A DNA stretch of 64,000 nucleotides, from positions 416,947 through 480,946 of the forward strand of contig NZ_JBGFGL010000077.1 in assembly GCF_041224425.1 (NCBI RefSeq), given 5' to 3'. The notes below the pieces were generated by a model, which was not told the DNA's origin, searched no databases, and was given only the letters and a program-made list of their open reading frames with translations. A program made the translations under genes and the position numbers. Numbering within the stretch: position 1 is the stretch's first letter; each line of letters begins with the position of its first letter. The stretch comes from Psychroserpens sp041224425. Lineage in GTDB: Bacteria; Bacteroidota; Bacteroidia; Flavobacteriales; Flavobacteriaceae. Of this stretch, positions 1 to 9,800 are shown one piece after another.

Positions 1-468
1 GCATTGTTAAATGATCCTGAAATCTTAATTCTGGATGAGCCAACAAACGGACTCGATCCTCAAGGAATTCATCAAATTAGAGCCATCATAAAAAAAATAG
101 CTAGTGAAGGCACGACCATTTTGTTGGCTTCTCACCTATTGGATGAAGTTGAAAAAGTTTGCTCTCATGTGGTGGTACTGCGTAAAGGCGAGAAATTGTA
201 TTCTGGTCGTGTAGACGAAATGATCTCAAGCCATGGTTTCTTTGAATTGAAAGCTGAAAAGCACGATGAGCTCTATGCAATTTTAGAAAATAATCCATTG
301 TTCAAAAACATCAAGGTTGAAGAACAATTGATTACCGCTTTTTTGAACGAGCCCATGGATGCGACTACCTTTAACAAAATGATGTTCGATAAAGGCATTA
401 TACTTTCACACCTAGTGAAACGCAAGGAAAGCCTAGAAGATCAATTCTTGCAATTAACAGACAACTAA
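1..468 (+). CDS. ABC transporter ATP-binding protein (3' part)
   Basis: This is the C-terminal part of an ABC ATPase whose 5' end lies outside the window; the reading frame is open from base 1. The visible residues begin just before Walker B (LILDEP), followed by the D-loop (NGLDPQG) and the switch histidine in LLASHLLDEVE. A C-terminal extension of about 75 residues follows, as in exporters of the CcmA/NatA type. The permease starts 47 bp downstream on the same strand, so the two probably form one ABC-2 exporter at the inner membrane. The substrate cannot be told from the sequence. Confidence 0.93.
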   Translation, partial: ALLNDPEILILDEPTNGLDPQGIHQIRAIIKKIASEGTTILLASHLLDEVEKVCSHVVVLRKGEKLYSGRVDEMISSHGFFELKAEKHDELYAILENNPLFKNIKVEEQLITAFLNEPMDATTFNKMMFDKGIILSHLVKRKESLEDQFLQLTDN

Positions 469-515
469 TCATCAATCACTTTCAACTGATTTTTTCAGTA
501 TAAAACCAACCCATC

Positions 516-1343
516 ATGTTAAGACTCTTACAATTGGAACTTCAAAAACTATTGCTCAACAGGGCAAGTAAAGTTCTCATTTTCATATCGTTTATCCTGC
601 CTTTCTTTGTCATTATTCTATCTTCCATACGAATCAATTTCTTTGGTTTTTTCGTGTTAGAATTAGGGCATTATGGTATTTTCAACTTTCCAATCGTCTG
701 GCATATTACGACCTTTTTTGCATCACAATTCAAGTTCTTCTTTGCTATCGTTGTGGTAAGTATGATTGGCAATGAATACAGTAATAAAACCATTAAGCAG
801 AACCTAATTGACGGACTTAGTAAAAAGGAATTTATACTGTCAAAGTTTTATACAATTGTTTTCTTTTCTGCGGTAGCTACCATTATCATTTTCCTGATTT
901 GTTTATGTATCGGACTCTATTATTCCAGTATCGATCAGTTTAACTTGATTTTTAGGGAAACCGAGTTTTTATTGGCTTACTTCCTGAAACTTGTAGGATT
1001 CTTTAGCTTGTGTTTGTTTTTAGGTATGTTGGTAAAACGATCGGCTTTTGCCTTAGGTTCTTTATTCATCCTGTACATTTTGGAATGGATTGTTTTTTGG
1101 GGAGCTTATAAAGTATTCGATAATGCTGAATCTGCTTTTAAAGTCAAACAATTCCTACCTTTGGAATCTATGTACAAGCTTATCGATCAACCAATTCAAA
1201 GAATTGTGATGTCGAAAATGCCTGATAAATCTGAAATTGCGTACGACTTCGCTGTGCATTGGTATGAGCTTGTCATCGTTATGGGCTGGACCGCTCTTTT
1301 TATCTTTTTATCGTACAGATTATTAAAAAAGCGAGATTTGTAA
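516..1343 (+). CDS. ABC-2 type transporter permease
   Basis: A 275-residue integral membrane protein with about six hydrophobic segments: one near residues 20-38, then a pair, then three more, with the last just before a basic C-terminus ending KKRDL. The motif IGNEYSNKTIKQNLIDGLSK after the second or third segment is the cytoplasmic coupling region typical of ABC-2 permeases. It follows directly on the ATPase gene and is its likely membrane partner. The ATPase and permease order resembles lipid, antibiotic or gliding-related exporters, but nothing here identifies the cargo. Confidence 0.88.
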   Translation: MLRLLQLELQKLLLNRASKVLIFISFILPFFVIILSSIRINFFGFFVLELGHYGIFNFPIVWHITTFFASQFKFFFAIVVVSMIGNEYSNKTIKQNLIDGLSKKEFILSKFYTIVFFSAVATIIIFLICLCIGLYYSSIDQFNLIFRETEFLLAYFLKLVGFFSLCLFLGMLVKRSAFALGSLFILYILEWIVFWGAYKVFDNAESAFKVKQFLPLESMYKLIDQPIQRIVMSKMPDKSEIAYDFAVHWYELVIVMGWTALFIFLSYRLLKKRDL

Positions 1344-1470
1344 TATCTTTATTGACGTTAGTTTGCGCTAAAACTTTAACATTAAATACTTCAAAACATA
1401 AGGTTTTGTTAGTAGTTTTCAATAGTTAATTGTTATACTAATGTAAGCTGACTAAATTGCTATTACAGAA

Positions 1471-4400
1471 ATGAAAAAGAAATCGCTTCTATTTTTATCA
1501 CTCTTCCTATGGACTTTACTCAGCTATGCCCAAGAAGAAGCGTCGTTTTGGTATTTTGGACAAAATGCTGGTTTACAATTTGATGTTACTAGCGGAACTG
1601 TTACTGCTGTAACTGATGGTCAAATCAATACTTTGGAAGGCTGTACGTCAATTTCAGATACTGAAGGAAACCTAGTGTTTTATACTGATGGACGAACTGT
1701 TTGGAACCAAAACCATCAAATCATGCCCAATGGCGATTATTTCAATGGTACTGGTTTATTAGGAGATCCATCTAGTACCTCTTCCGGACTTATTGTTCCA
1801 AAACCTCAAGACCTTACACAATACTATATTTTTACGGTTGACGAACCGCATCACGATAATGCCAGTGTATTCCCTAATCAGTTTACTGGCAACTACGATA
1901 GTGGTGGCTCGGTTCCTGGCCAGGACGATGGTTTCAACAATGGTTTAACCTATTCACTGGTTGACATCACCTTAAATGGTGGACTTGGAGATGTAGATCC
2001 AATTGAAAAAAACGTTCCTTTAGTAACCTATGATCCAAATAACCAAAACCAACTAGCCTTTAAATGTTCAGAAAAGATTACGGCAGTTGGTGCTGATGAT
2101 TGCTCTTCCTTTTGGGTAATTACGCATTTCGTGGATCGATTTTATGCTTTCAAAGTAGATGTCAATGGTGTAGACCAAACACCTGTGGTTTCTGTTGTCG
2201 GACCAGAAGTTCCTGTGGAAGGCTACCGAAGAAATTCTCTAGGCTACATTAAAGCTTCTCCAGATGGTAGTAAGATTGCTGTAGCACACTTTGGATTTGC
2301 TACACAAACCGCTGGAAATGCGCCTGGTGGAGTCTATTTATTTGATTTTGACAACGATACTGGAATCATATCCAACTCAATAGAATTATATGGTCCACAG
2401 TTAGGAGACAGTCCGTATGGTGTAGAATTCTCTGCAGAAAATAGAAAAGTATATGCCTCCATCAATCAAGGAGCCGTAGGCAATGGTGCCAGCAGCATTG
2501 TTCAATGGGACTTGGAAGCTGCAGATATACTATCTTCCCAGCAAATAGTACACACTTCAAACACCTTTAATGCTGGTGCTTTACAGTTAGGGATTGATAG
2601 ACGTATTTATAGAGCTCAAGTGAATTTTTCCAACATCAATACCTCAGGTCGCTTCCTTGGTGTTATCAATAATCCTGAAGCCGATGGTATGGCTGCCAAC
2701 TATAATGAAAATGGTGTGCTACTCGATATCAATAATAATTTCCAAAATTTAAGTCGGATAGGCTTACCTCCATTCATACAATCCTTATTCAATTCTCAAA
2801 TCGATATCATTCAAAACGGCATTAGCACAACAGAACTCAAGCTTTGTACTGGAGATTCATATACCTTAATGGCTGAAGACGTTCCTGGTGCTGATTACTT
2901 TTGGACCAAAGATGGTGATCCACTTCCAGAAACAACATTCCAGTTATTTGTTGATACTCCTGGGTTTTACGAAGTGTTTATCGAGCAAAACAATGGTGAA
3001 TGCCCAATTGAAGGGGAAGCCGTTGTTGGTATTTTTGATATTCCAACGGCATCACAGCCTGACAATATTGTGGTTTGCGATACTTCAGAAACCTCATCCT
3101 TCAATTTTTCAATTCAAGATGCTCAAGTTTTGGACACACAAAACCCAGACGATTATTCGGTAAGATATTTTACCTCTCTTGATGATGCAAGTTCTGGATT
3201 AAATGAGATTTTTGGTGATTTCAGTAATACTGAAAATCCGCAGACCATCGTTGCAAGAGTTCAAAATAACGACAATCCTAATTGTTTTGATACAACGACA
3301 TTTGAAATTCAAGTTTTTGTAACCCCTTTTATAGATACTTTAAATGATATAACCGTTTGTGATACTGACTTTAATGGAGATAGCATGGATGGACTTACAA
3401 CATTTGATCTTTCCGAATACAATGCTGGTATCCTAGGAAATCAAGATGAAAGCTTGTTCACTATTAGCTATCATTCTTCCCAAGAGGATGCTGATGCTAA
3501 TGCAAATGCACTTCCTCTTATGTATACCAATATCAATCCTAATACTGAGGAAATATTTGTACGAATTGAAAACAATGACAATACCGACTGCTATACTACA
3601 GATTCATTTACATTAACAGTCAACAATGCTCCTGAAGCCAATGATGTTACCATTATACAATGTGATGAAGATGGTATTCCTGAAGGTTTTACCACTTTTG
3701 ATTTAAATCAGGTACTAAACGATATCATTGGAGGTGCCAATAACAGAAATGTTAATTATTACGAATCTCTTGAAGATCTTGAAAATGATGAAGATGAAAT
3801 CAATGCTGATGCTTTTGATAATTTTTTCAATCCACAAATCATCTATGCCTTAGTTACGAATACGGTTACTGGATGTCAAAATATTGCTGAAATTACTTTG
3901 GAAGCAAGTTTAACTTCTACAAATGACACCTTTTTGGAAGCCTGTGATGATGATGGCATTGAAGATGGTTTTTATAACTTTAATCTCTCTGAAGCAAGCG
4001 CTACCATACTCTCAGGATTATCGCCTGACCTAGACTTGACATTTTATGAAACTTATGAAGAGGCGTTAATTGAAGACAATCCGATTAGTACAAATTTCAC
4101 CAATACGATTGCCTACAACCAAACCATTTATGCTAGAGTTGAGAATGCCAATGCCTGTTTTGGAATTAGCGCCATAGAATTGACTGTATTTGAGCTTCCA
4201 AATATTGTTACCGAGGAAGAACGTTTGTATTGTTTGAATGATTTTCCTGAAACCATTGTATTAGATGGCGGATTTATAGATGATATCCCAAACAATTACT
4301 ACTTCAATTGGTCCACTGGAGAAGACACTTCAGAAATAGAAATCAATGAACCTGGTATTTACACTGTTCGTGTTACCAATACCGATGGTTGTTTCAAAGA

Positions 4401-4911
4401 CCGAACCATAACCGTAGTTCCTTCTGATATCGCAACGATAACAGATATACGAATTACTGATGCTTCGTCTAACAACATCATCACTGTTTTTGTTTCAGGC
4501 GATGGCATTTATGAATACGCTTTAGATGATATCAATGGCCCTTATCAAGAAAGCAACGTCTTTACCAATGTTGACTATGGATTCCATACCGTTTACATTC
4601 GTGATATCAAGAACGATTGTGGTATTGTTGACGAAACTGTTTCGGTGATAGGATTTCCAAAATTCTTTACGCCTAATGGTGACAGGTATAATCCGTTTTG
4701 GCAAGTGAAAGGGATTTCAACTCAATTTCAACCCAATTCAAAAATTCTCATTTTTGACCGGTTTGGAAAACTTTTAGTTGAACTCGATCCTCTCGGACCA
4801 GGTTGGGATGGCACTTATAACGGTTTCAATATGCCTTCAAGTGATTATTGGTTTGCTGTGACACTCCAGGATGGAAGGGTTTTTAAAGGGCATTTTGCTC
4901 TAAAGCGTTAA
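1471..4911 (+). CDS. T9SS type-B secreted protein, propeller-like head plus four stalk repeats
   Basis: A 1146-residue protein with a signal peptide ending SYAQ. The head (about residues 22-450) begins WYFGQNAGLQFD and has repeated beta-strand blocks (SSGLIVPKP, ASPDGSKIAVA), consistent with a beta-propeller. One immunoglobulin-like block follows (about 455-520), then four copies of the CD-x(n)-FDL stalk repeat that recurs in the next four genes. The C-terminus has an Ig-like segment and a type-B T9SS sorting domain (FPKFFTPNGD, ILIFDRFGKLL, GWDGTYNG, DYWF, GHFALKR). It is probably secreted across the outer membrane and held at the surface. It heads the array, with the next gene 29 bp downstream. 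Ligand unknown. Confidence 0.9.
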   Translation: MKKKSLLFLSLFLWTLLSYAQEEASFWYFGQNAGLQFDVTSGTVTAVTDGQINTLEGCTSISDTEGNLVFYTDGRTVWNQNHQIMPNGDYFNGTGLLGDPSSTSSGLIVPKPQDLTQYYIFTVDEPHHDNASVFPNQFTGNYDSGGSVPGQDDGFNNGLTYSLVDITLNGGLGDVDPIEKNVPLVTYDPNNQNQLAFKCSEKITAVGADDCSSFWVITHFVDRFYAFKVDVNGVDQTPVVSVVGPEVPVEGYRRNSLGYIKASPDGSKIAVAHFGFATQTAGNAPGGVYLFDFDNDTGIISNSIELYGPQLGDSPYGVEFSAENRKVYASINQGAVGNGASSIVQWDLEAADILSSQQIVHTSNTFNAGALQLGIDRRIYRAQVNFSNINTSGRFLGVINNPEADGMAANYNENGVLLDINNNFQNLSRIGLPPFIQSLFNSQIDIIQNGISTTELKLCTGDSYTLMAEDVPGADYFWTKDGDPLPETTFQLFVDTPGFYEVFIEQNNGECPIEGEAVVGIFDIPTASQPDNIVVCDTSETSSFNFSIQDAQVLDTQNPDDYSVRYFTSLDDASSGLNEIFGDFSNTENPQTIVARVQNNDNPNCFDTTTFEIQVFVTPFIDTLNDITVCDTDFNGDSMDGLTTFDLSEYNAGILGNQDESLFTISYHSSQEDADANANALPLMYTNINPNTEEIFVRIENNDNTDCYTTDSFTLTVNNAPEANDVTIIQCDEDGIPEGFTTFDLNQVLNDIIGGANNRNVNYYESLEDLENDEDEINADAFDNFFNPQIIYALVTNTVTGCQNIAEITLEASLTSTNDTFLEACDDDGIEDGFYNFNLSEASATILSGLSPDLDLTFYETYEEALIEDNPISTNFTNTIAYNQTIYARVENANACFGISAIELTVFELPNIVTEEERLYCLNDFPETIVLDGGFIDDIPNNYYFNWSTGEDTSEIEINEPGIYTVRVTNTDGCFKDRTITVVPSDIATITDIRITDASSNNIITVFVSGDGIYEYALDDINGPYQESNVFTNVDYGFHTVYIRDIKNDCGIVDETVSVIGFPKFFTPNGDRYNPFWQVKGISTQFQPNSKILIFDRFGKLLVELDPLGPGWDGTYNGFNMPSSDYWFAVTLQDGRVFKGHFALKR

Positions 4912-4940
4912 AATGCTTAATTTGAAATAAAGTTATCGCA

Positions 4941-6728
4941 ATGCGGTTTAAGCAATCAACTGTTTTTATTTTAATTCTGATACTATCCTATACATGCTTC
5001 GGTCAGGACATTGAATTGTTTCAGCAGTTCAATGGCAGATACGATTATACAGTTATTGGCAACACTTTAAACTTAGTTGAAAATGAAGGTGATTCAGCCT
5101 GTGATATTTTAACTTCTTCTTCTGCCACGTTAAATCTCAATCCCAATCAAACTATTGAAGCAGCCTATATTTATTGGGCAGGATCAGGTTTAGGTGATTT
5201 TGACATTGAACTTAATGGTATTCCCATCACTGCTGAACGCACATTTATAGAACTGCTTGGTTTTGGCTTTTCATACTTCGCTGCGTTTGCTGATGTTACC
5301 AATATCATTCAGGCTGAAGGCAACACAGATTACACGGTTTCTGAATTTGATATTTCAGACGTGATACAACCTTATTGTATCGAAGATATCAACTTTGGAG
5401 GTTGGGCTATAACGATTATTTATCAAGATGATAGTTTACCACTTAATCAAGTGAATGTTTATGACGGATTTCAAAGAGTGCCAAATAGCATCACCATTAC
5501 ACTAGACAATTTAAATGTACTCGATAATGAAGGTGCAAAAATTGGTTTTGTGGCTTGGGAAGGCGATTCAGGTCTGGCCGTCAACGAACAGTTAACCGTC
5601 AATGGAAACCTTATAGGTAATCCACCTTTAAATCCTTTTAACAATGCCTTCAATGGCACAAATAGTTTTACAGGAGCATCAGATTTGTATAATATGGATA
5701 TCGATGTTTATGATATTGAGAATAACATTTCAATTGGTGATACTACTGCCACGATACAATTAACTTCCGGAAGTGATATTGTAGTGATCAACAACATCAT
5801 TACAGTTCTCAATAGTCAACTGCCCGACGCTACTATTGCCTTAGATAATGCCATTGTTGATTGTACTAGTAGAGCTATCCATTTAGACTATACAGTGTTC
5901 AATTCAAATAGCACAGATCCATTACCTTCAAATACGCCTATCGCTTTTTATGCTGATAATGTTCTGGTAGGTCAAAGCGCAACTGTTAACACAATCGACA
6001 TTGGTGATTCTGAAGCAGGCAGTATGACATTACTTATTCCTGAAACAATCAATAATAATTTTACACTTACACTTGTTGTTGATGATGACGGATCAGGTTT
6101 AGGTACTGTTAACGAAATTAATGAAGAGAACAATACCTATTTGACCACGATAACTTTATTGACTGTTCCACCATCAATTGCCCTACCTCCTACTTTACTT
6201 TGCGATGAAGGAAACAATTCTGCGACTTTTGACCTTTACGCTATTTTAGAAGACAACGACATTACAACAAGTCCATCGGAAATTACATTTTATAACAATT
6301 TATCCGACCTTGAAGCACTCACAAACAATATTTTCAATCCATACAACTATACCAATTCCAATTCTCCTGAAACCGTTTATGTCCGACTTGAAAATCAACC
6401 ATGCTACGTTATTTATACTCTTGAACTTTCAGTAGAAAATTGTCCACCACATATTCCGCAAGGCTTTTCGCCTAATAACGACAACACCAACGATTGGTTT
6501 AACATTCAAGGTCTTTATGACATTTTTGAGGATCACGAATTGAAAATATTCAATCGCTATGGAACCTTAATTTTTGAAGGTGATAACGATTTGCCATGGT
6601 CTGGACGAACCAATAGAGGCATCAACAATCACGGAAAATTAGTTCCTGTTGGAACCTATTTCTACATCTTAAATTTAAACGATCCCAACTACAAACCATT
6701 TGTTGGTTGGGTATATGTAAATTATTGA
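4941..6728 (+). CDS. T9SS type-B secreted protein with CARDB-like domain
   Basis: A 595-residue protein with a signal peptide ending CFGQ. The head (about 25-295) contains AAYIYWAGSG, FADVTNIIQ and NFGGWAITIIYQD, a beta-rich arrangement like that of DUF3344-type surface proteins. Residues 300-410 resemble CARDB (LDYTVFNSNS, VNEINEENNTY). One copy of the stalk repeat follows (TLLCDEGNNSATFDL to YTLELSVENC). The end is a type-B sorting domain (IPQGFSPNNDNTNDWF, LKIFNRYGTLIFEG, VPVGTYFYIL). It is the shortest member of the array and the only one whose sorting domain ends in WVYVNY instead of GHFxLxR. It is probably co-transcribed with the preceding gene. Confidence 0.88.
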   Translation: MRFKQSTVFILILILSYTCFGQDIELFQQFNGRYDYTVIGNTLNLVENEGDSACDILTSSSATLNLNPNQTIEAAYIYWAGSGLGDFDIELNGIPITAERTFIELLGFGFSYFAAFADVTNIIQAEGNTDYTVSEFDISDVIQPYCIEDINFGGWAITIIYQDDSLPLNQVNVYDGFQRVPNSITITLDNLNVLDNEGAKIGFVAWEGDSGLAVNEQLTVNGNLIGNPPLNPFNNAFNGTNSFTGASDLYNMDIDVYDIENNISIGDTTATIQLTSGSDIVVINNIITVLNSQLPDATIALDNAIVDCTSRAIHLDYTVFNSNSTDPLPSNTPIAFYADNVLVGQSATVNTIDIGDSEAGSMTLLIPETINNNFTLTLVVDDDGSGLGTVNEINEENNTYLTTITLLTVPPSIALPPTLLCDEGNNSATFDLYAILEDNDITTSPSEITFYNNLSDLEALTNNIFNPYNYTNSNSPETVYVRLENQPCYVIYTLELSVENCPPHIPQGFSPNNDNTNDWFNIQGLYDIFEDHELKIFNRYGTLIFEGDNDLPWSGRTNRGINNHGKLVPVGTYFYILNLNDPNYKPFVGWVYVNY

Positions 6729-6867
6729 AATTGTTAAAATTTTGTGTATTTCATCGTAAATATTTGCATTTCGTCTAATTCGGTTCTATATTTCGCCTGT
6801 TGAAATTAATCAACAACCCCAAAGTCCCATGTGTCATGGCGTGTACCATGAACTTAACCGCTTAATA

Positions 6868-9800
6868 ATGAATGTTTTAAAACTTGCCCTCAGTGTTTTA
6901 TTTTGCTTATGCTTTAGCATATTCTATGCCCAACAAATAAGTATAAACAACTCATTTACAGAACAAGAACTTATTGAAAATCATCTTATACAAGGATGTG
7001 TTGAAACTTCAAACATTAATTCACCAGTAAACGGAACTGTTAACGGCTTTAATAGTTTTGCTTATTTTGAACGTGATGGATCCAATTTCCCTTTTGAAAA
7101 TGGAATCATGTTATCTACTGGAAATCCTTTATCTGGTGGTAACGTACAAAACAACCAAGTTTTAAATGAAGGACAAACAGATTGGTTAACCGATCCTGAT
7201 CTTGAAGCAGCATTGGGCATTTCCAATACCTTGAATGCGACCTCGATTGAGTTTAACTTTATTTCGGTGTCCAATCAAATTGCGTTTAATTACATCTTGG
7301 CTTCTGAAGAATATTTTGGAAACTTCCCTTGTGAATATTCAGATGGTTTTGCGTTTTTAATCAAAGAGGCTGGCACCAGTGACCCATTTACAAATATTGC
7401 TGTCATTCCAGATACAACCATTCCTGTTAACACCAATACCATTCACGATGAAATCATTGGCTTTTGTGCGCCTTCAAACGAGGCTTACTTTCAAGGATAT
7501 AATATTGGTAACACCAATTACAATGGTAGAACAACTGTATTAACAGCTACGGCTAACATTATTCCTAACACCGAATACCTTATTAAAATTGTTATTGCTG
7601 ACCAAACGGATAAAAACTATGATTCTGCTGTTTTTATTGAAGGAAATAGTTTTAACGCGAATGTTGATTTAGGTGATGATATTCAAACCTGTGCAAGTGA
7701 TGTCACTTTAGACGGAAATATTGAGAATCCTCAAGCAACCTATACTTGGTTATTTAACGATGTGGTAATTCCTGGTGAAAACCAAACAACTTTAGATGTC
7801 TCTCAATCTGGAAACTATACGGTTTCCATAGAAATTCCTCTAAACAATTCTACTTGTGTTATTGAAGACTCTATAAATGTGTCCTTGAGTTCAACACAAT
7901 CTGCTGAAAGTATTTCAGATTACCATTTATGCGATGATGCTAGTGGAGACCAAATAGAAACCTTTGACCTATCAACAAAAGACTCTGAAGCTATTGCGTC
8001 AGTACCAGGTTCTAGTTATAGCGTTACATATCACTATTCTTCTGCTGATGCTTTAAACGGAACCAATCCTATAACAACACCTATTCAAAATATTATCAAT
8101 CCGCAACCAGTTTTTGTTAGGATTGAAGATACCGTTAATGGTTGTTTAGCATATCAAAATTTCAATTTAGTGGTCAATCAGCAACCAAACATTTCTGATC
8201 CGACACCATTGATTGTTTGTGATGACAATACTCCAGACAATGTAACAACCATTGATTTGTCACAAAAGGATGACGAAATCACCAATGGTAATTTTGATCT
8301 TGTAGTAACTTATCACTTAACTCAAAATGATGCTGACAATGGCACAAATGCCATTCCTTTACCTTATGTAAATACCAATCCAACAGAAACCTTATTCGTC
8401 AATGTCACGAATTCAATTACGGGTTGTTCTTCAACAACAACGTTAGATATTGAAGTTTTGGAAAATCCTTCCATCGATACCGACAGTCATTATATCGATG
8501 CCTGTGATAGTGATCACGATGGATTTGCGTCTTTTGACCTAACTTCAATTATCGATGACGTACTAAATGGTTTGACTGGAGTTAATGTGACATTTCATGA
8601 GACACAGGAAGATGCAGATTTAGGGGTTAATGCCATAGCAAACGAAACCAACTATCAAAATACTATAAGTAATGAGCAAATTGTCTTTATCAGAGTAGAA
8701 AACCAATCTACTGGATGTGCTAGCATTACTCCTATTGAATTACATACCAACTTATTGCTAACAGCGACAAATATTAGAGATTTTGCACTCTGTGATGCCG
8801 ATAATGATGGTACTGAGGCATTTGATCTTGTTAATATTGCAACAGCTATTATAGGAGATCTTGGAGATGCTTTGGAAATTGATATCACTATTGATTTTTA
8901 CCTTACTGAAAACGACCGGAACAATCAAATTAATGCCTTGGATGTAACTCAACCTTTTGAGCCTACCACAATTCCACAAACATTGTATTTGGTTATAACC
9001 AGTCCGACATGTCAAGAAATAGAACAAATTGATCTCATTATCAATCCGGTTGTTGAGTTTGTTCCTATTGGATCGGTTTCAGTATGTGACACAGATCAAG
9101 ATGGGTTTACACCAATTGATTTAAGTCAGTTTGATGAACAAGTAACAGATAACCAACCTGATTTTAATGTCTCATATTTTGCGACACAGGAAGATGCCGA
9201 ATCCAATTCGAACGCATTACCATTAATTTATACCAATACCACAAACCCATTTACAGTTTATACCAGAATTCGATTCTCTGGAACGGGTTGCGCTGATGTC
9301 AATTCTTTTGAAATTGAAGTGCTTCCTGCTCCCGAAAGCTTTGAACCTACAGACGTAGTTATTTGTGATGCCGATCAGGATGGTGTTTCTATAATTGATT
9401 TAAACGCTAAAATTTCTGAGCTTGTTACAAATCCAATAAACAAAACCATTACTTTTCATAACTCTCAAGCGGATGCCGACAATGCGACAAATCCTATTGC
9501 TACAACATCAGCATATCCTGCTATAACGGAAACGATGTTTGCAAGAGTTGAAAACAATAGCACTGGATGTTATTCTACTCAAAGCTTTGAGATTATTGTA
9601 AACACCTTACCTATTATCAATCCTATAGACCTTTACAAGTTTTGTGAACCTGGAGATGATGGATTTGGGGAGTTTTTATTTTCAACACAGGATGCGGATA
9701 TCCTTAATGGTCAAACAGGCAAGGAAGTCTTTTATTTTGAAACAGCTTCTGATGCTGAAAACAATACCAATCCAATCGATAAAGATGAGATTTACGTCAA

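Noticed and set aside
1..1343. gldA/gldF gliding-motility ABC transporter
   Set aside because: The ABC pair precedes T9SS genes, but the visible ATPase fragment and permease show nothing specific to the Gld proteins.
6829..6867. Upstream ATG of the 11-repeat T9SS-B gene
   Set aside because: It would place 13 polar residues in front of the signal peptide; the ATG at 6868 gives a standard one.
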